DNA of 64,000 bases, taken from NCBI GenBank assembly GCA_949286725.1, contig CASECZ010000003.1, forward strand, positions 99,208 to 163,207. Direction: 5' to 3'. Both the position numbers and the translations under genes were made by a program. The notes below the pieces were generated by a model, which worked only from the letters and a program-made list of their open reading frames with translations, had not been told where the DNA came from and made no database searches. The first letter of the stretch is position 1, and every line of letters starts with the position of its first letter. This document shows, one piece after another, positions 27,442 to 36,818 of the stretch. This stretch comes from an uncultured Clostridia bacterium. GTDB lineage: Bacteria > Bacillota > Clostridia > Christensenellales > CAG-917.

Positions 27442-30400
27442 ATGAAACGCAAAGTGTTTTTGATGGTGATTGCGGTGCTGGTCGTCTGTCTTACCTGCGG
27501 TATGTTGCTCGTTGCGTGCAACCAAAAAAAGAAGACCGACGACGGCGGCAAGAAACCGCCTGTCGTCACCGAAACGTGGGAAACGGACGCCGCCTCCATG
27601 CTCAAAGAAGTTTACAACAAGATAGGCGCGGGCATCAAGACGGAAGACGGCAAGAAATTCTTTGCCGACTTCGACGTGACTCTTTCCATCGACGACAAGA
27701 CGGAAGCCAACGACGACAGCAAGTACAGAGTGATAGCCAAAGGGGCAATCGACTTGCATCAGGGCAAGGAGAGCACGTTCATCGTTCAGGTGAGCGACGT
27801 CACCTCCGAGACGGAAAAAGTGCTTGCGGGCATTGCCTACGAGGTAATCGACGGCACGCCTTACCTTTATGTCGATCTCGCCGACGGCGGATACAGAAAG
27901 ATCAACGGGTTTTCCCTGACCGATCTCGTCGCGATGATACAGAAGAGAACGGCGGGCAAGGGCAGCGAAACCGCTGCCGGTAGCGCGGGGCTGGATATCC
28001 AACAGATCATCGACAATATCATGTCCGACCCCACCAACATATTCCCGTTGCTCGAAACCTTCGGCGTCGTCAAGAATGGCACGATGAAGGATTACGGCAA
28101 AGTTTACGAGGTGCCTTTCAACTTCGCCAGCCTCTTTTCGGTGGTGAAGGATCTCGAAGGGCAGATCCCCGCAGCGTACAAGGATCCCATCGTTGCCGCA
28201 TTGAATTATCTCCTCAAACAGGACTTTAAGGACGTTGTCGAGGACGATAAAGTGGTCAAAAGCGCGTTTTCGCAGGCAATCGATTATATCGTGGGCAAAC
28301 TTTCGTACATGAAGATGACCGCCACTTTCACCTTTGACGAAAATGACAACTTCAAATCCGCCAAGGCGGTTGTGGATTACAACGAGGCGAATGAAGACGG
28401 CAACATTCAGAGCGTCGGCACCTATACGCTGGACGTCAACAAGGCTCAACTCAACATCGTCGAGATCGGCGACGTGTTCGAGGGCACTCCCGTCAATGCG
28501 GAAGTGAGAGCACAGGAAGCGCTCAATCTGCTCAACTTCACCCTCAAAGGCACGGCAACGGGCAAGACCTCTTCCGGCAGCGTGAACAGAAAGTACGACA
28601 TCGTCGTTCAGTCCGACGTCGATCCTTTCTCTCTGTTGCAGATAATCGGCGATTCTTCCAAAGAGAACATAGCCGCGCAACTCAAAAAGCTCGGATATTT
28701 CCACCTCGAAATAAACGAAGTCAACCCCACCAGCGGCGATTTCGTGCAGAACATCATAATGTTGCACTCCAAGTTCGAGGACGGCTTTGCGGTGGCGCAG
28801 GTCAACGCGTATGACATAGACATCATCGGCGCTACGCTGGCAATCGGCGGCGTGTACGATTTCGACGACCTCGTCGACGTGATAGCACGTCTTACGTCGG
28901 AAACGAAATCCGATGCGGCTGCGACTTCGGCGGCGGACGTCGACGTCACGAAACTCATCGTCAAACTGGTGGATTTCTTCAACTTCTCCAACATCCGCGA
29001 GGAAGGCTTGGTCGTGTCCGTGAAGAGTCTTGTCTCCACGTTGCTCACCGACCTTGCGAGCATGGACTCTTTTACGGCAAGCATTGCCGCGGGTTCGCTT
29101 ACGGGCAGCATGGAAACGGTTGCCATTCAGCTCGAAAAACCCGTGTTCGGCAACGTCAAGGCGGAGAATTACGTTGCGTATTCCGACCTGCAACCCAACA
29201 ATATGCAGGGTAAATACACCTTGAATAAGGACAAGTACTACCGTGAAATCACCTCTTCCGACGTGAAATTCCACTATTCTCCCGCCGACGGAAACTACAT
29301 CGTCGAAGGCACGAGCCAGGACGGCGCGTATCTCTTCAACGGCAAGGACGTTACCGGTGCGGAAGGGCAGTTCTACGGCGTGGTTATGGGCGTGTACCCC
29401 GTGGGCGAAGTGTCCGACGGCAAGGTCAAAGTCCGTGTGTACGTCGGTCAGGCGTCCGAAATGGTGCAGGGGCTCGTCGCCCTCGGTTCGCAGGGGCTCA
29501 AACTGCCTTCGATGGCTCCTCTCATGGGCGTCAAGTCTTTCGAGACGGAGGCAACCGTGTTCGATATGACGGGCGAAAAGAGTTTCACTCAGACCCGCTT
29601 CTTCACGGGTGAGACCGTGTGGGGCTCCTCCAACATAATCGGCGTGAAAATCGGCGACCTCGTTTATAACGAGACCTTCTCCAAGAGCAACGTGACCATA
29701 CTCGACTCCAAGGGCGAGGACGTCACCTCCACCGTCATACGCAGCGGTTTGTTGTCCACCAAAATCGGCAGTCAGACGGGTGTTTACACGATGAAGTACA
29801 AGTTCAACATCGGCGAAGTCAGCGCGCCCATCACGGTCGGCAAACTCAGCATCGTTTACGACGGCAAACTCGCGCTCGGTGCGGAGTTCGACCCCTCCAA
29901 ATTCTATGCGGCTTACGTGTACGTCGACGCCGAGGGCAAAACCGTGACCGAACGTCTCGACGACGTGGCGCTCGATTCCTCGCTGTTCACCTACAAGATG
30001 GGCAACGCAACCCAGGCGGTGAGCGCGGCGGACATCCTCGACGCGGGTAAAATCAAGACCGGCGACCTCTCGTGGGACAAAATGGTCATCTACTCCTCCG
30101 CCAAGATTTCCGTGACTTCGCAACTCGGCAACACCGTGTCCGTGGGCGGCAATTCCTATACCTCCGCATCCAAGCTCGAAGTCGATACGGGTTATAAGTT
30201 CGACATTCGCATTCCCGCATACGAAGGCTGCAAATATTCCTTCTCCTTCGCAAAGGGCGACAAGAATTACACCGTGAAATACGACGCGGGAAGCAAGGCG
30301 TGGACGGTGTACGGCGCGGACGGTCAGAAAGCGGAGTCCTTCTCGGCGACCGTGACCGTCAACGGAGAGAGCATGACAGCCACCGCAAACGGCGTGCTTG

Positions 30401-30825
30401 TGATGCCCCGCACCGAAAAATCCTTCAAAATCATTGTCAAAATCACCACTCCCGACGGCGTATATACTGCGGAAAGCGAAAATATGTACGTCATCTACGC
30501 GGCTGATAAGTCGGTGGGCGCAAGCTGGACGTTCAACTACTTCCTGGGCAACTACTACTATCTCGGCAAGACCCTCGAAAACGGTACCGACGCCAAGACC
30601 GGCACCCTCAAATACGAGAACGGCAAACTCAACTTCGTGGACAAAGACGGCAATCTGCTTTACTCCGCCGAAGTCGGAATGACGCTGAACGGCGAGAGCG
30701 CATCCTTCAACGAGGACGGCACCATAGCCGGCGCGCAGACGGGCAATGTGTACGTCGTGACGTACAAAATCACCGTCGACGAAGGATACGTCATCGAGTT
30801 TGTTCAAAAACTGACCATAAGCTGA
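27442..30825 (+). CDS. Large lipoprotein, paralogue A
   Basis: 1127 residues. Start MKRKVFLMVI follows AGGAGA; lipobox LVAC gives Cys26. After a Lys-rich linker comes the shared module: TETWETDAASMLKEVYNKI, then DFDVTLSIDD, TPYLYVDLADGGYRKINGFS and MKDYGKVYEVPF. Further shared blocks follow to about residue 560. The C-terminal half is beta-rich with Ig-like sections (for example VYDGKLALGAEFDPSKFY) and is not shared by the shorter paralogues. No enzyme motif. It has its own promoter with the hexamer array and its own terminator. Confidence 0.88.
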   Translation: MKRKVFLMVIAVLVVCLTCGMLLVACNQKKKTDDGGKKPPVVTETWETDAASMLKEVYNKIGAGIKTEDGKKFFADFDVTLSIDDKTEANDDSKYRVIAKGAIDLHQGKESTFIVQVSDVTSETEKVLAGIAYEVIDGTPYLYVDLADGGYRKINGFSLTDLVAMIQKRTAGKGSETAAGSAGLDIQQIIDNIMSDPTNIFPLLETFGVVKNGTMKDYGKVYEVPFNFASLFSVVKDLEGQIPAAYKDPIVAALNYLLKQDFKDVVEDDKVVKSAFSQAIDYIVGKLSYMKMTATFTFDENDNFKSAKAVVDYNEANEDGNIQSVGTYTLDVNKAQLNIVEIGDVFEGTPVNAEVRAQEALNLLNFTLKGTATGKTSSGSVNRKYDIVVQSDVDPFSLLQIIGDSSKENIAAQLKKLGYFHLEINEVNPTSGDFVQNIIMLHSKFEDGFAVAQVNAYDIDIIGATLAIGGVYDFDDLVDVIARLTSETKSDAAATSAADVDVTKLIVKLVDFFNFSNIREEGLVVSVKSLVSTLLTDLASMDSFTASIAAGSLTGSMETVAIQLEKPVFGNVKAENYVAYSDLQPNNMQGKYTLNKDKYYREITSSDVKFHYSPADGNYIVEGTSQDGAYLFNGKDVTGAEGQFYGVVMGVYPVGEVSDGKVKVRVYVGQASEMVQGLVALGSQGLKLPSMAPLMGVKSFETEATVFDMTGEKSFTQTRFFTGETVWGSSNIIGVKIGDLVYNETFSKSNVTILDSKGEDVTSTVIRSGLLSTKIGSQTGVYTMKYKFNIGEVSAPITVGKLSIVYDGKLALGAEFDPSKFYAAYVYVDAEGKTVTERLDDVALDSSLFTYKMGNATQAVSAADILDAGKIKTGDLSWDKMVIYSSAKISVTSQLGNTVSVGGNSYTSASKLEVDTGYKFDIRIPAYEGCKYSFSFAKGDKNYTVKYDAGSKAWTVYGADGQKAESFSATVTVNGESMTATANGVLVMPRTEKSFKIIVKITTPDGVYTAESENMYVIYAADKSVGASWTFNYFLGNYYYLGKTLENGTDAKTGTLKYENGKLNFVDKDGNLLYSAEVGMTLNGESASFNEDGTIAGAQTGNVYVVTYKITVDEGYVIEFVQKLTIS

Positions 30826-30865
30826 ACAATCGTAAACTGTTCCTATTCTATTCCTTGGTTGACGC

Positions 30866-30894
30866 AAGCCCCGATTTTCGGGGCTTACGTTTTT
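30866..30894 (+). terminator. Intrinsic terminator of lipoprotein A
   Basis: Nine-bp stem (30866-30874 with 30878-30886), three-base loop, T run. Confidence 0.9.
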
Positions 30895-31090
30895 GCGTCG
30901 CTTGCCGCGGCGGCGTCGCGGACGCGGTTTTCCGCATCGCCGTTTGCGTGCGCCGAAAAGGGGAGAGTGCGGGCGGAATCGGAAGTGCCCGAACGCGGAG
31001 CCGCTCAGCCCCGATGACACGCTCCCGAAGACGATGGTATATTTTGCGAGATTGTGCCAATAATTACGGTAAACCGTTCAGGAGGCTTTT

Positions 31091-31678
31091 ATGAAACTCA
31101 AAGACAGCAAAACCTATATCAATCTTGCAAAATCGTATGCGGGCGAGTGTCAGGCGCGCACCCGTTACGAATTCATCGAATACGGCGCGAGAAATGCGGG
31201 TTACAAGTATCTTGCGGAACTCGTCGACAAGGTCGTGTACAACGAATTCAATCACGCCAGAATGTTCTATACCTTCATTCAGCAGTCCGAGGAAAAGCAG
31301 GTGGAGAACATAGACGTCTGTTCGGGCTATCCGTTCAAGGAAAAATGGGACCTGCTCGAAAACCTCCGCATAGCCGCCGAGGACGAACTCATCGAGGCTA
31401 CGCGCGTCTATCCCGAGTACGCCGCCACGGCGAAAAAGGAAGGCTTTGACGAAATCGCCGCGTTGTACGAGGATATCATTCAGGTGGAAACCTGCCACAA
31501 CAAACTCTTTTCGCAGTTGTACGAGCAGATGAAAAACGGGACGATGTACTGCAAACCGCAGAAAATCAAATGGAAGTGCGCGGATTGCGGATACGAAGCG
31601 ACGGCAAAGGAAGCGTGGAAGGAATGTCCTCTGTGCAAAGCGGGGCAGGGCTCCGTCATGATACAGATAGAGGACTGA
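31091..31678 (+). CDS. rbr: Rubrerythrin
   Basis: 195 residues. The N-terminal ferritin-like diiron domain has GECQARTRYEF, NEFNHARMF and IIQVETCHNKLF. The C-terminal rubredoxin-type iron site has two CxxC pairs, CADCGY and CPLCKA. It reduces peroxide in anaerobes. AGGAGG precedes the ATG. Alone on its transcript, convergent with ybaK through a shared terminator. Confidence 0.93.
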   Translation: MKLKDSKTYINLAKSYAGECQARTRYEFIEYGARNAGYKYLAELVDKVVYNEFNHARMFYTFIQQSEEKQVENIDVCSGYPFKEKWDLLENLRIAAEDELIEATRVYPEYAATAKKEGFDEIAALYEDIIQVETCHNKLFSQLYEQMKNGTMYCKPQKIKWKCADCGYEATAKEAWKECPLCKAGQGSVMIQIED

Positions 31679-31708
31679 AAGACGCTTTGCGTAGCAAAGA
31701 GAATATGA

Positions 31709-31735
31709 AAATGCGGTGCCGACGGCACCGCATTT
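31709..31735. terminator. Bidirectional terminator between rubrerythrin and ybaK
   Basis: Perfect 12-bp stem (31709-31720 with 31724-31735) and three-base loop between convergent genes. Confidence 0.85.
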
Positions 31736-31741
31736 CGTTGT

Positions 31742-32227
31742 CTATGCGTTGTTGTCGTGCACGACGTCTGCGTAAGTGAACGCAAGCGCACGCGGCAGGT
31801 CCGCGGGACACACTTCAACCTGCATGCCGATTTTGCCCGCGCTGAAAAAGATTTTGTCCTTGCCTTCGGCACTGCGGTCCACGACGGTGACGAATGGCTT
31901 TTTCATTCCTATGGGAGAGCACCCGCCGTGTACGTATCCCGTGAGGGGAAGCAGTTTCTTCTGAGGAAGCATGGCGACGGATTTTTCGCCGACCGCGGCG
32001 GCGGCTTTTTTGAGGTCCAGTTCCGCGCCGACGGGTATGACGAAAACGTAATGGGCAAGGCTCTTGCCCTCCGTCACGAGGGTTTTGAACACGGTGGTCG
32101 GGTCAAGCCCGAGTTGCGCGGCAACCTCCGTCCCCGACGGAGGCGAGTTCTTGTCGGCGGCGTATTCCAGCGCACGGCAGGGCACTTTGAATTTTTCAAG
32201 GGTGCGTACAGCGTTTGTTTTTTCCAT
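31742..32227 (-). CDS. ybaK: Cys-tRNA(Pro)/Cys-tRNA(Cys) deacylase, YbaK/EbsC family
   Basis: 161 residues of the YbaK/ProX editing fold, which clears mischarged Cys-tRNA(Pro). Markers are VFKTLV near residue 48, the basic EKSVAMLPQKKLLPLTGY region and HGGCSPIGMKK. Starts MEKTNAVRTLEK at 32227. It follows the phosphodiesterase gene on the same strand by 25 bp, so they may share a transcript. Confidence 0.93.
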   Translation of the reverse strand: MEKTNAVRTLEKFKVPCRALEYAADKNSPPSGTEVAAQLGLDPTTVFKTLVTEGKSLAHYVFVIPVGAELDLKKAAAAVGEKSVAMLPQKKLLPLTGYVHGGCSPIGMKKPFVTVVDRSAEGKDKIFFSAGKIGMQVEVCPADLPRALAFTYADVVHDNNA

Positions 32228-32252
32228 AGCGTTAAGAATTTACATTATGAAT

Positions 32253-33077
32253 TTACATTTTCGAGAAGTCGAAGTCCGTCGTGACAAAGTCCACTCCGAA
32301 ACCGACGAGTTCCTCGGCTTGCGCTTTGTCGACGACGTTCCATACGTTGACGGTCACGCCCAAAGCGTGCATGCGCCTGACAAACATACGCGTCGCCTTG
32401 TCGGCGTTGATGCCGACGGGGCAGTTTCTTCTCGCAAAGAATTCGGCGGACGCCCGACTTGTGCCGAGGTACATGTAAGCCGTGCCGTCGTCGATGGAGG
32501 CGAGGTTCTCGATGTTGGACGACGAGAAGGATATCACGATGATTTTATCCTTGTCGAGATAGTTAGCGGCGATGGCGAGTATCTCGCGTATTGTTTGCTC
32601 GGAGAAATCGGGTTTGAACTCGATGACCGCCGTTTTGCCGCCGTCGCGGCACACGGACAGATAGGTCTCAAAGGTGCACAGTCTTTCGTCGCTGCCCGAC
32701 ATTCCGTAATCCTCGGAGTAGGCGAGCGGGAGCGAAAGACACTCGTCCAGAGTCAGCGACGAGATTTCGAGAGAGGCGTCCTCGAACGCCGCATTGTCGT
32801 GCGCGCATACGTATTTGCCGTCGGCGGTGCGGTAGATGTCCGTCTCTATCCCGAAGAAGAAATCGCTTTGCGCCGCCGCGCGGAAAGCCGCTTCGGTGTT
32901 TTCGTAGAACTCGGAACTGAGCCCTCTGTGCGCGATATATCTGACTTCGTCCGAGGCAAGGTCGGGAGCGTTTATCATATGTGTTGCCACATATCCGAAG
33001 TATCCCGCCGAGACAACGCCTGCGACGAGCACGGCGCACGCCGCCGCAATCAAAATTATCTTCATTGACTTTTTCAT
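32253..33077 (-). CDS. Glycerophosphodiester phosphodiesterase, membrane-anchored
   Basis: 274 residues. One N-terminal membrane segment (about 7-32), then a GDPD TIM barrel outside the membrane. Catalytic pattern: YIAHRGLSSEFYENTEAAF, GIETDIYRTADGKYVCAHD, and metal ligand Glu in VIEFKPDF. It splits glycerophosphodiesters from phospholipid or teichoic acid turnover. Family assignment is clear; substrate is inferred. Confidence 0.92.
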   Translation of the reverse strand: MKKSMKIILIAAACAVLVAGVVSAGYFGYVATHMINAPDLASDEVRYIAHRGLSSEFYENTEAAFRAAAQSDFFFGIETDIYRTADGKYVCAHDNAAFEDASLEISSLTLDECLSLPLAYSEDYGMSGSDERLCTFETYLSVCRDGGKTAVIEFKPDFSEQTIREILAIAANYLDKDKIIVISFSSSNIENLASIDDGTAYMYLGTSRASAEFFARRNCPVGINADKATRMFVRRMHALGVTVNVWNVVDKAQAEELVGFGVDFVTTDFDFSKM

Positions 33078-33200
33078 AATTCACCCTCGGAAATTATAAC
33101 ACCTTGCGCGCGGCATTTCAATATGTCCGACGTCGGCGCGGTTTACTTCGTTTTCGCGCCTTGCAAAAAGAGGCGTGTTTCGGCGCCCGCACCCGACAAA

Positions 33201-33228
33201 ACAACCCGCCCGAAAACGGGCGGGTTGT
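33201..33228 (-). terminator. Intrinsic terminator of the RHH gene
   Basis: Perfect 12-bp stem (33201-33212 with 33217-33228), AAAA loop, T-rich on the minus strand. Confidence 0.88.
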
Positions 33229-33282
33229 GTGATGTTCGCAAAACGTGCGGTTTATACGCTTGTTTCCGACGGTTTATATGCT

Positions 33283-33528
33283 TTATATGCTGGCACGCGA
33301 CCTGCGCCCCTGTTCCGCTCGGGGCTCGTCGTCCGAGGCGTCTCCGTAGGACAACGCGTCCATTAGTTCCTCCGCGACGACGTGTGCTTTCGTTTTTTTG
33401 TTGCGCACGGCTTTGGTCAGCATATATTCTATCTGGGCGTTGAGGGAGCGGAATTCGTCCTCCGCCATTTTGTTGAGTTCCTCCCACAAAGAGTAGGGGA
33501 TGCGCAACATGAGTTGTTTCTTTTCCAT
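33283..33528 (-). CDS. Arc-type ribbon-helix-helix DNA-binding protein
   Basis: 81 residues. Strand [18 protein letters not shown] followed by [19 protein letters not shown] is a classic Arc/MetJ-type fold. The C-terminus is charged. It lies 12 bp downstream of the SPFH gene in the same direction, so the two form an operon. RHH plus SPFH gene pairs recur in Clostridia. Its role is unknown; autoregulation is plausible. Confidence 0.85.
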   Translation of the reverse strand: MEKKQLMLRIPYSLWEELNKMAEDEFRSLNAQIEYMLTKAVRNKKTKAHVVAEELMDALSYGDASDDEPRAEQGRRSRASI

Positions 33529-33540
33529 ATCCTTACCTCG

Positions 33541-34467
33541 TCAATACAGACTGCCGCTGTTCACCACGGGCTGGGCGTCCTTGTTGGCGCAGAGCACGAC
33601 CATCAGGTTGGACACCATCTGCGCTTTGCGCTCGTCGTCGAGTTCCACAAGACCGGTGCTCCCGAGTTTTTCCAGGGCGAGTTCCACCATTCCGACCGCA
33701 CCTTCCACAATGGTAGTACGCGCGTCGACGACGGCTTTTGCCTGTTGCCTTTGCAACATCGCGGCGGCGATTTCCTGTGCGTATGCAAGGTGAGCAATGC
33801 GAGCCTCAACAACGTCGATACCCGCGATTTCCACCCTTTGCTGCAAGTCCTCGCAGAGAGTTTTGGCAATCTCCTGCGCACTGCCGCGCAAGGATTTTTC
33901 ATCGCCGTCGTCGCTGATGTCATAGGGATACTGGCGCGCAATGTTGCGGATTGCCGCGTCGCTCTGAATGGAAATGAAGTTGACGTAATTGTCGACGTTG
34001 AAGACGGCTTTTGCCGTGTCGTTTATGCGCCATATCACCACAACGCCGATCTCGATCGGGTTGCCTTCCGCATCGTTGACTTTCTGTTTGTCGTTGTTGA
34101 GCGTCATCGCTTTCAAGGAAATGTAGTTCCTGCGCGCGCCCGATGCCGCACCTGCGGGATTGAACTTGGAGCAGAAGGGATTGTAGCAGTAGAACCCCTC
34201 TTTCTTTATCGTGCCCTTGTATTTGCCGAACAGCACCAGCACCAACGCCTCGTTGGGAGAAACGACGGCAAAGCCCCCGAACATTATGCAATACACGGGA
34301 ATGAGCAGATAGCCGATTATATAATCCGCAGGCAGATTGTACATATGTCCCGTGACTATCATCGCGGTCGAACCCGCGATGAGCAGTATGAGAATGAGCA
34401 GACCGAGGTATCCGTTGAGAGGACGGAGCACCTTTTCGCGGTAGACATTTTTGACACTATTATCCAT
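33541..34467 (-). CDS. SPFH/band 7 domain membrane protein
   Basis: 308 residues. Two N-terminal membrane segments (about 18-39 and 48-67) are followed by a prohibitin-type domain. Markers are [21 protein letters not shown], then [20 protein letters not shown], and a helical [20 protein letters not shown] region that oligomerises in this family. Start MDNSVKN at 34467 is preferred because AAGGAGG stands five bases before it; another ATG lies seven codons upstream. Confidence 0.9.
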   Translation of the reverse strand: MDNSVKNVYREKVLRPLNGYLGLLILILLIAGSTAMIVTGHMYNLPADYIIGYLLIPVYCIMFGGFAVVSPNEALVLVLFGKYKGTIKKEGFYCYNPFCSKFNPAGAASGARRNYISLKAMTLNNDKQKVNDAEGNPIEIGVVVIWRINDTAKAVFNVDNYVNFISIQSDAAIRNIARQYPYDISDDGDEKSLRGSAQEIAKTLCEDLQQRVEIAGIDVVEARIAHLAYAQEIAAAMLQRQQAKAVVDARTTIVEGAVGMVELALEKLGSTGLVELDDERKAQMVSNLMVVLCANKDAQPVVNSGSLY

Positions 34468-34597
34468 AACAGCCTCCTTGTTTAACATAATGATATCATA
34501 ATGCTATTAAAATGTCAATATCATCTTCGAAAACAGAGGCTGAAATCAAAAAAAATCATAATCCTTTATTGCAAACGCGCGTGCGTTGTGCTATATA

Positions 34598-34642
34598 TTT
34601 TATATAGGTTTAATTTTCGTTTAACCTCATTCCGAACATAAT
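34598..34642 (+). promoter_or_regulatory. 11-bp-period hexamer array and promoter of lipoprotein 34706
   Basis: TTTTAT 34598, TTTAAT 34609, TTTAAC 34620 and a degenerate TCCGAA 34631 at 11-bp steps; -10 CATAAT at 34637-34642, 39 bp after the first hexamer, as in the two-component promoter. Confidence 0.7.
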
Positions 34643-34705
34643 ATCGATACATCCCCCATCGGGTGCTATACCGGACAAACCGGAAAATCAATCAAGGAGT
34701 AAATT

Positions 34706-36493
34706 ATGAAGAAGAAACTGATTATCACAGTTGCAATCGTGTTGGTGCTTTGCATGACGTGTGGTCTTCTGTTGGCTGCCTGCAACAAGGATGACGACAC
34801 CGGCGGCGGCAGTGGTGGAAAGAAGCCTGTCGGCAATACCGAGACGTGGGAAGTCGACAGTGGCGAACAAATGTTGAAGGAAGTCTATAATAAAATTGCT
34901 GCCAACATCAATGCGGGTGACGGCAGAGATTTTGTTGCGGATTTCGACATCACACTCAATATCGACGATCAGACCGCGGCAAACAACGATCTTGACCTCA
35001 GATTCCTCATCAGAGGTTCCATTAACGTCAACGAGGGCAACGAAAGCGCGTTTATAATTCAGGTCAGCAACGTCATCGATCCCGACAACGAAGAGGTGTA
35101 TTTCGGTCTTGCTTATGACGGCGAAAGCATCGAGGAAGACGAAACCCCTTATCTTTATATCAACATCGCAAACGGCGGCTACAAGAAGATCAACGGTTTC
35201 TCGCTGACCACTCTGGTTGACGAAATCATCAAGGCGATGAACAAAGACGAAAGCGGCACGACGACTGCCTCCGGCGGCTTTGATTTCCAAACGATCTTGA
35301 ACAACATCAAAGCTGATCCCACTTCTATTTTCGGCGTGCTTGAATTTGCCGGCTTGTACAAGGGCGGCACGATGAAAGATTACGGCAAAGTCTATGAGCT
35401 TGAGCTCGACATCAACACATTCTTCGACACCATATTCGGTATTGTGAGTGATATTTTGCCCGCTGACAGCGTAAGCGGCGTTATTTCCGCAGTCAACTCC
35501 GTTTTGGGAACCAAATTCACAGGCATGGCAGATGTCAAGACTTTCATAAGCGGTTATCTCCAGCGTGTTCAGGCAGTGCTCACCATCACATTCGACGAAG
35601 ATGATAATTTCGTCAACGGCAATGTGGCAATCACTTATTATGACGAAGCATTGAGCAGTATCGAAGGGCAATACACGCTCAGCGTGAACAAAGCGGTCCT
35701 CAATCTCGGCGACATCAAAGACGTCTTTGCAGGCACCGGACTCACCGATGACGTCAAGGCACAGGCTCCCGTCAATCTGTTCAACTTCACGCTTGACGCG
35801 GTCGTGAAAGCGTACAATACCCCTGCGGAAGGTGCAGAACTCGGCGAAGCAGTCGGCGAATATGTCATCGATATCGACGTCGACGTCGATCCGTTCGTTG
35901 CGCTCGGCATCATCGGCGACGGCAGCCAGACCAACATCGAGAAGTACCTCAAACAACTCGGCAAGTTCTCCATCACCCTCAAGAAAGGCGACGTGACCCT
36001 GGTCGACGTCCACAGCAACAACGCTGCAGACGGAACCATCGAGAGCGTATACGTCAAGGTCATCGGCGAAAAGACAGGTGCTTCGGCTATCATCGACAAA
36101 GAGTTCACCGTTATGGAAATTATCCAGGCGTTTGACAAGATGATCCAGGATATCAAGAACAGCCAGACCGCCAGCGGCGCTGCAGATGAAAGCACGGAAG
36201 GAAGTGAAGAAAAGTTCGACTTCAACGAACTCATCAATAAGGTGAAAGAGTATTACAATCTTGCAAAACCCTTCATCGGCTGCATCAGCTTCGTTGAAGA
36301 CGCAAGCGGCAAGATCATCGGTATCGACCTCAACGTCAACGAGATATTTACACTTGCAGGCTCGGAAGGCTACGATATCAATAATACAGAAAAATACAAC
36401 TCGCTCAAGATTGAAGGCGACTTCTTGAGAATTCTGTTCAGCGACATAACCGCAGGTTTCGGCAACGCGTTTGCCACTGCAACTCAAGACTGA
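34706..36493 (+). CDS. Lipoprotein, paralogue B (short)
   Basis: 595 residues. Start MKKKLIITVA follows AAGGAG; lipobox LAAC gives Cys26. It consists essentially of the shared module: TETWEVDSGEQMLKEVYNKI, FVADFDITLNIDD, SAFIIQVSNV, TPYLYINIANGGYKKINGFS, MKDYGKVYELEL and a second half with VDVDPFVALGIIGDGSQTNI. It lacks the beta-rich C-terminal part of paralogue A. Codon use is visibly more AT-rich than in paralogue C next door, so it may have a different history. Function unknown. Confidence 0.88.
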   Translation: MKKKLIITVAIVLVLCMTCGLLLAACNKDDDTGGGSGGKKPVGNTETWEVDSGEQMLKEVYNKIAANINAGDGRDFVADFDITLNIDDQTAANNDLDLRFLIRGSINVNEGNESAFIIQVSNVIDPDNEEVYFGLAYDGESIEEDETPYLYINIANGGYKKINGFSLTTLVDEIIKAMNKDESGTTTASGGFDFQTILNNIKADPTSIFGVLEFAGLYKGGTMKDYGKVYELELDINTFFDTIFGIVSDILPADSVSGVISAVNSVLGTKFTGMADVKTFISGYLQRVQAVLTITFDEDDNFVNGNVAITYYDEALSSIEGQYTLSVNKAVLNLGDIKDVFAGTGLTDDVKAQAPVNLFNFTLDAVVKAYNTPAEGAELGEAVGEYVIDIDVDVDPFVALGIIGDGSQTNIEKYLKQLGKFSITLKKGDVTLVDVHSNNAADGTIESVYVKVIGEKTGASAIIDKEFTVMEIIQAFDKMIQDIKNSQTASGAADESTEGSEEKFDFNELINKVKEYYNLAKPFIGCISFVEDASGKIIGIDLNVNEIFTLAGSEGYDINNTEKYNSLKIEGDFLRILFSDITAGFGNAFATATQD

Positions 36494-36512
36494 TAACAGT
36501 ATTTGCCAATCG

Positions 36513-36542
36513 AAACCGCGGACTTCGGTCCGCGGTTTTTTT
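36513..36542 (+). terminator. Intrinsic terminator of lipoprotein B
   Basis: Perfect 11-bp stem (36513-36523 with 36528-36538), TTCG loop, T run. Confidence 0.94.
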
Positions 36543-36711
36543 ATGCCGCGGGGATTGCCGGGGACGATTTTCCTTCGGTGTCGTCGGGCGCATTTTTTTT
36601 GCGTCGGGCAAGTGCGTTTCGGTTGACCGCGTGTTATTTTTCGATGTCGCAAAAATATTAAAATTGCAAAAATATCCTCTTAACAGTGCATGAAATGCTC
36701 CTCGATACGGG

Positions 36712-36755
36712 TTTAAGGCAGGTTTAATTTTAGTTTTATTGCTTTGAAACATACT
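36712..36755 (+). promoter_or_regulatory. 11-bp-period hexamer array and promoter of lipoprotein 36819
   Basis: TTTAAG 36712, TTTAAT 36723, TTTTAT 36734 and TGAAAC 36745 at 11-bp steps; -10 CATACT at 36750-36755, 38 bp after the first hexamer. Confidence 0.7.
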
Positions 36756-36818
36756 AAAACCGAGCGCCGTCGTATCGGCGTGAATACCGACCCGATCGGA
36801 ATAATCAAGGAGTAATTT

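Noticed and set aside
23924..31020. Minus-strand open frames above 1000 residues opposite the lipoprotein genes
   Set aside because: They are antisense shadows caused by GC-rich codon bias; the plus-strand genes have signal peptides, ribosome sites, promoters and terminators.
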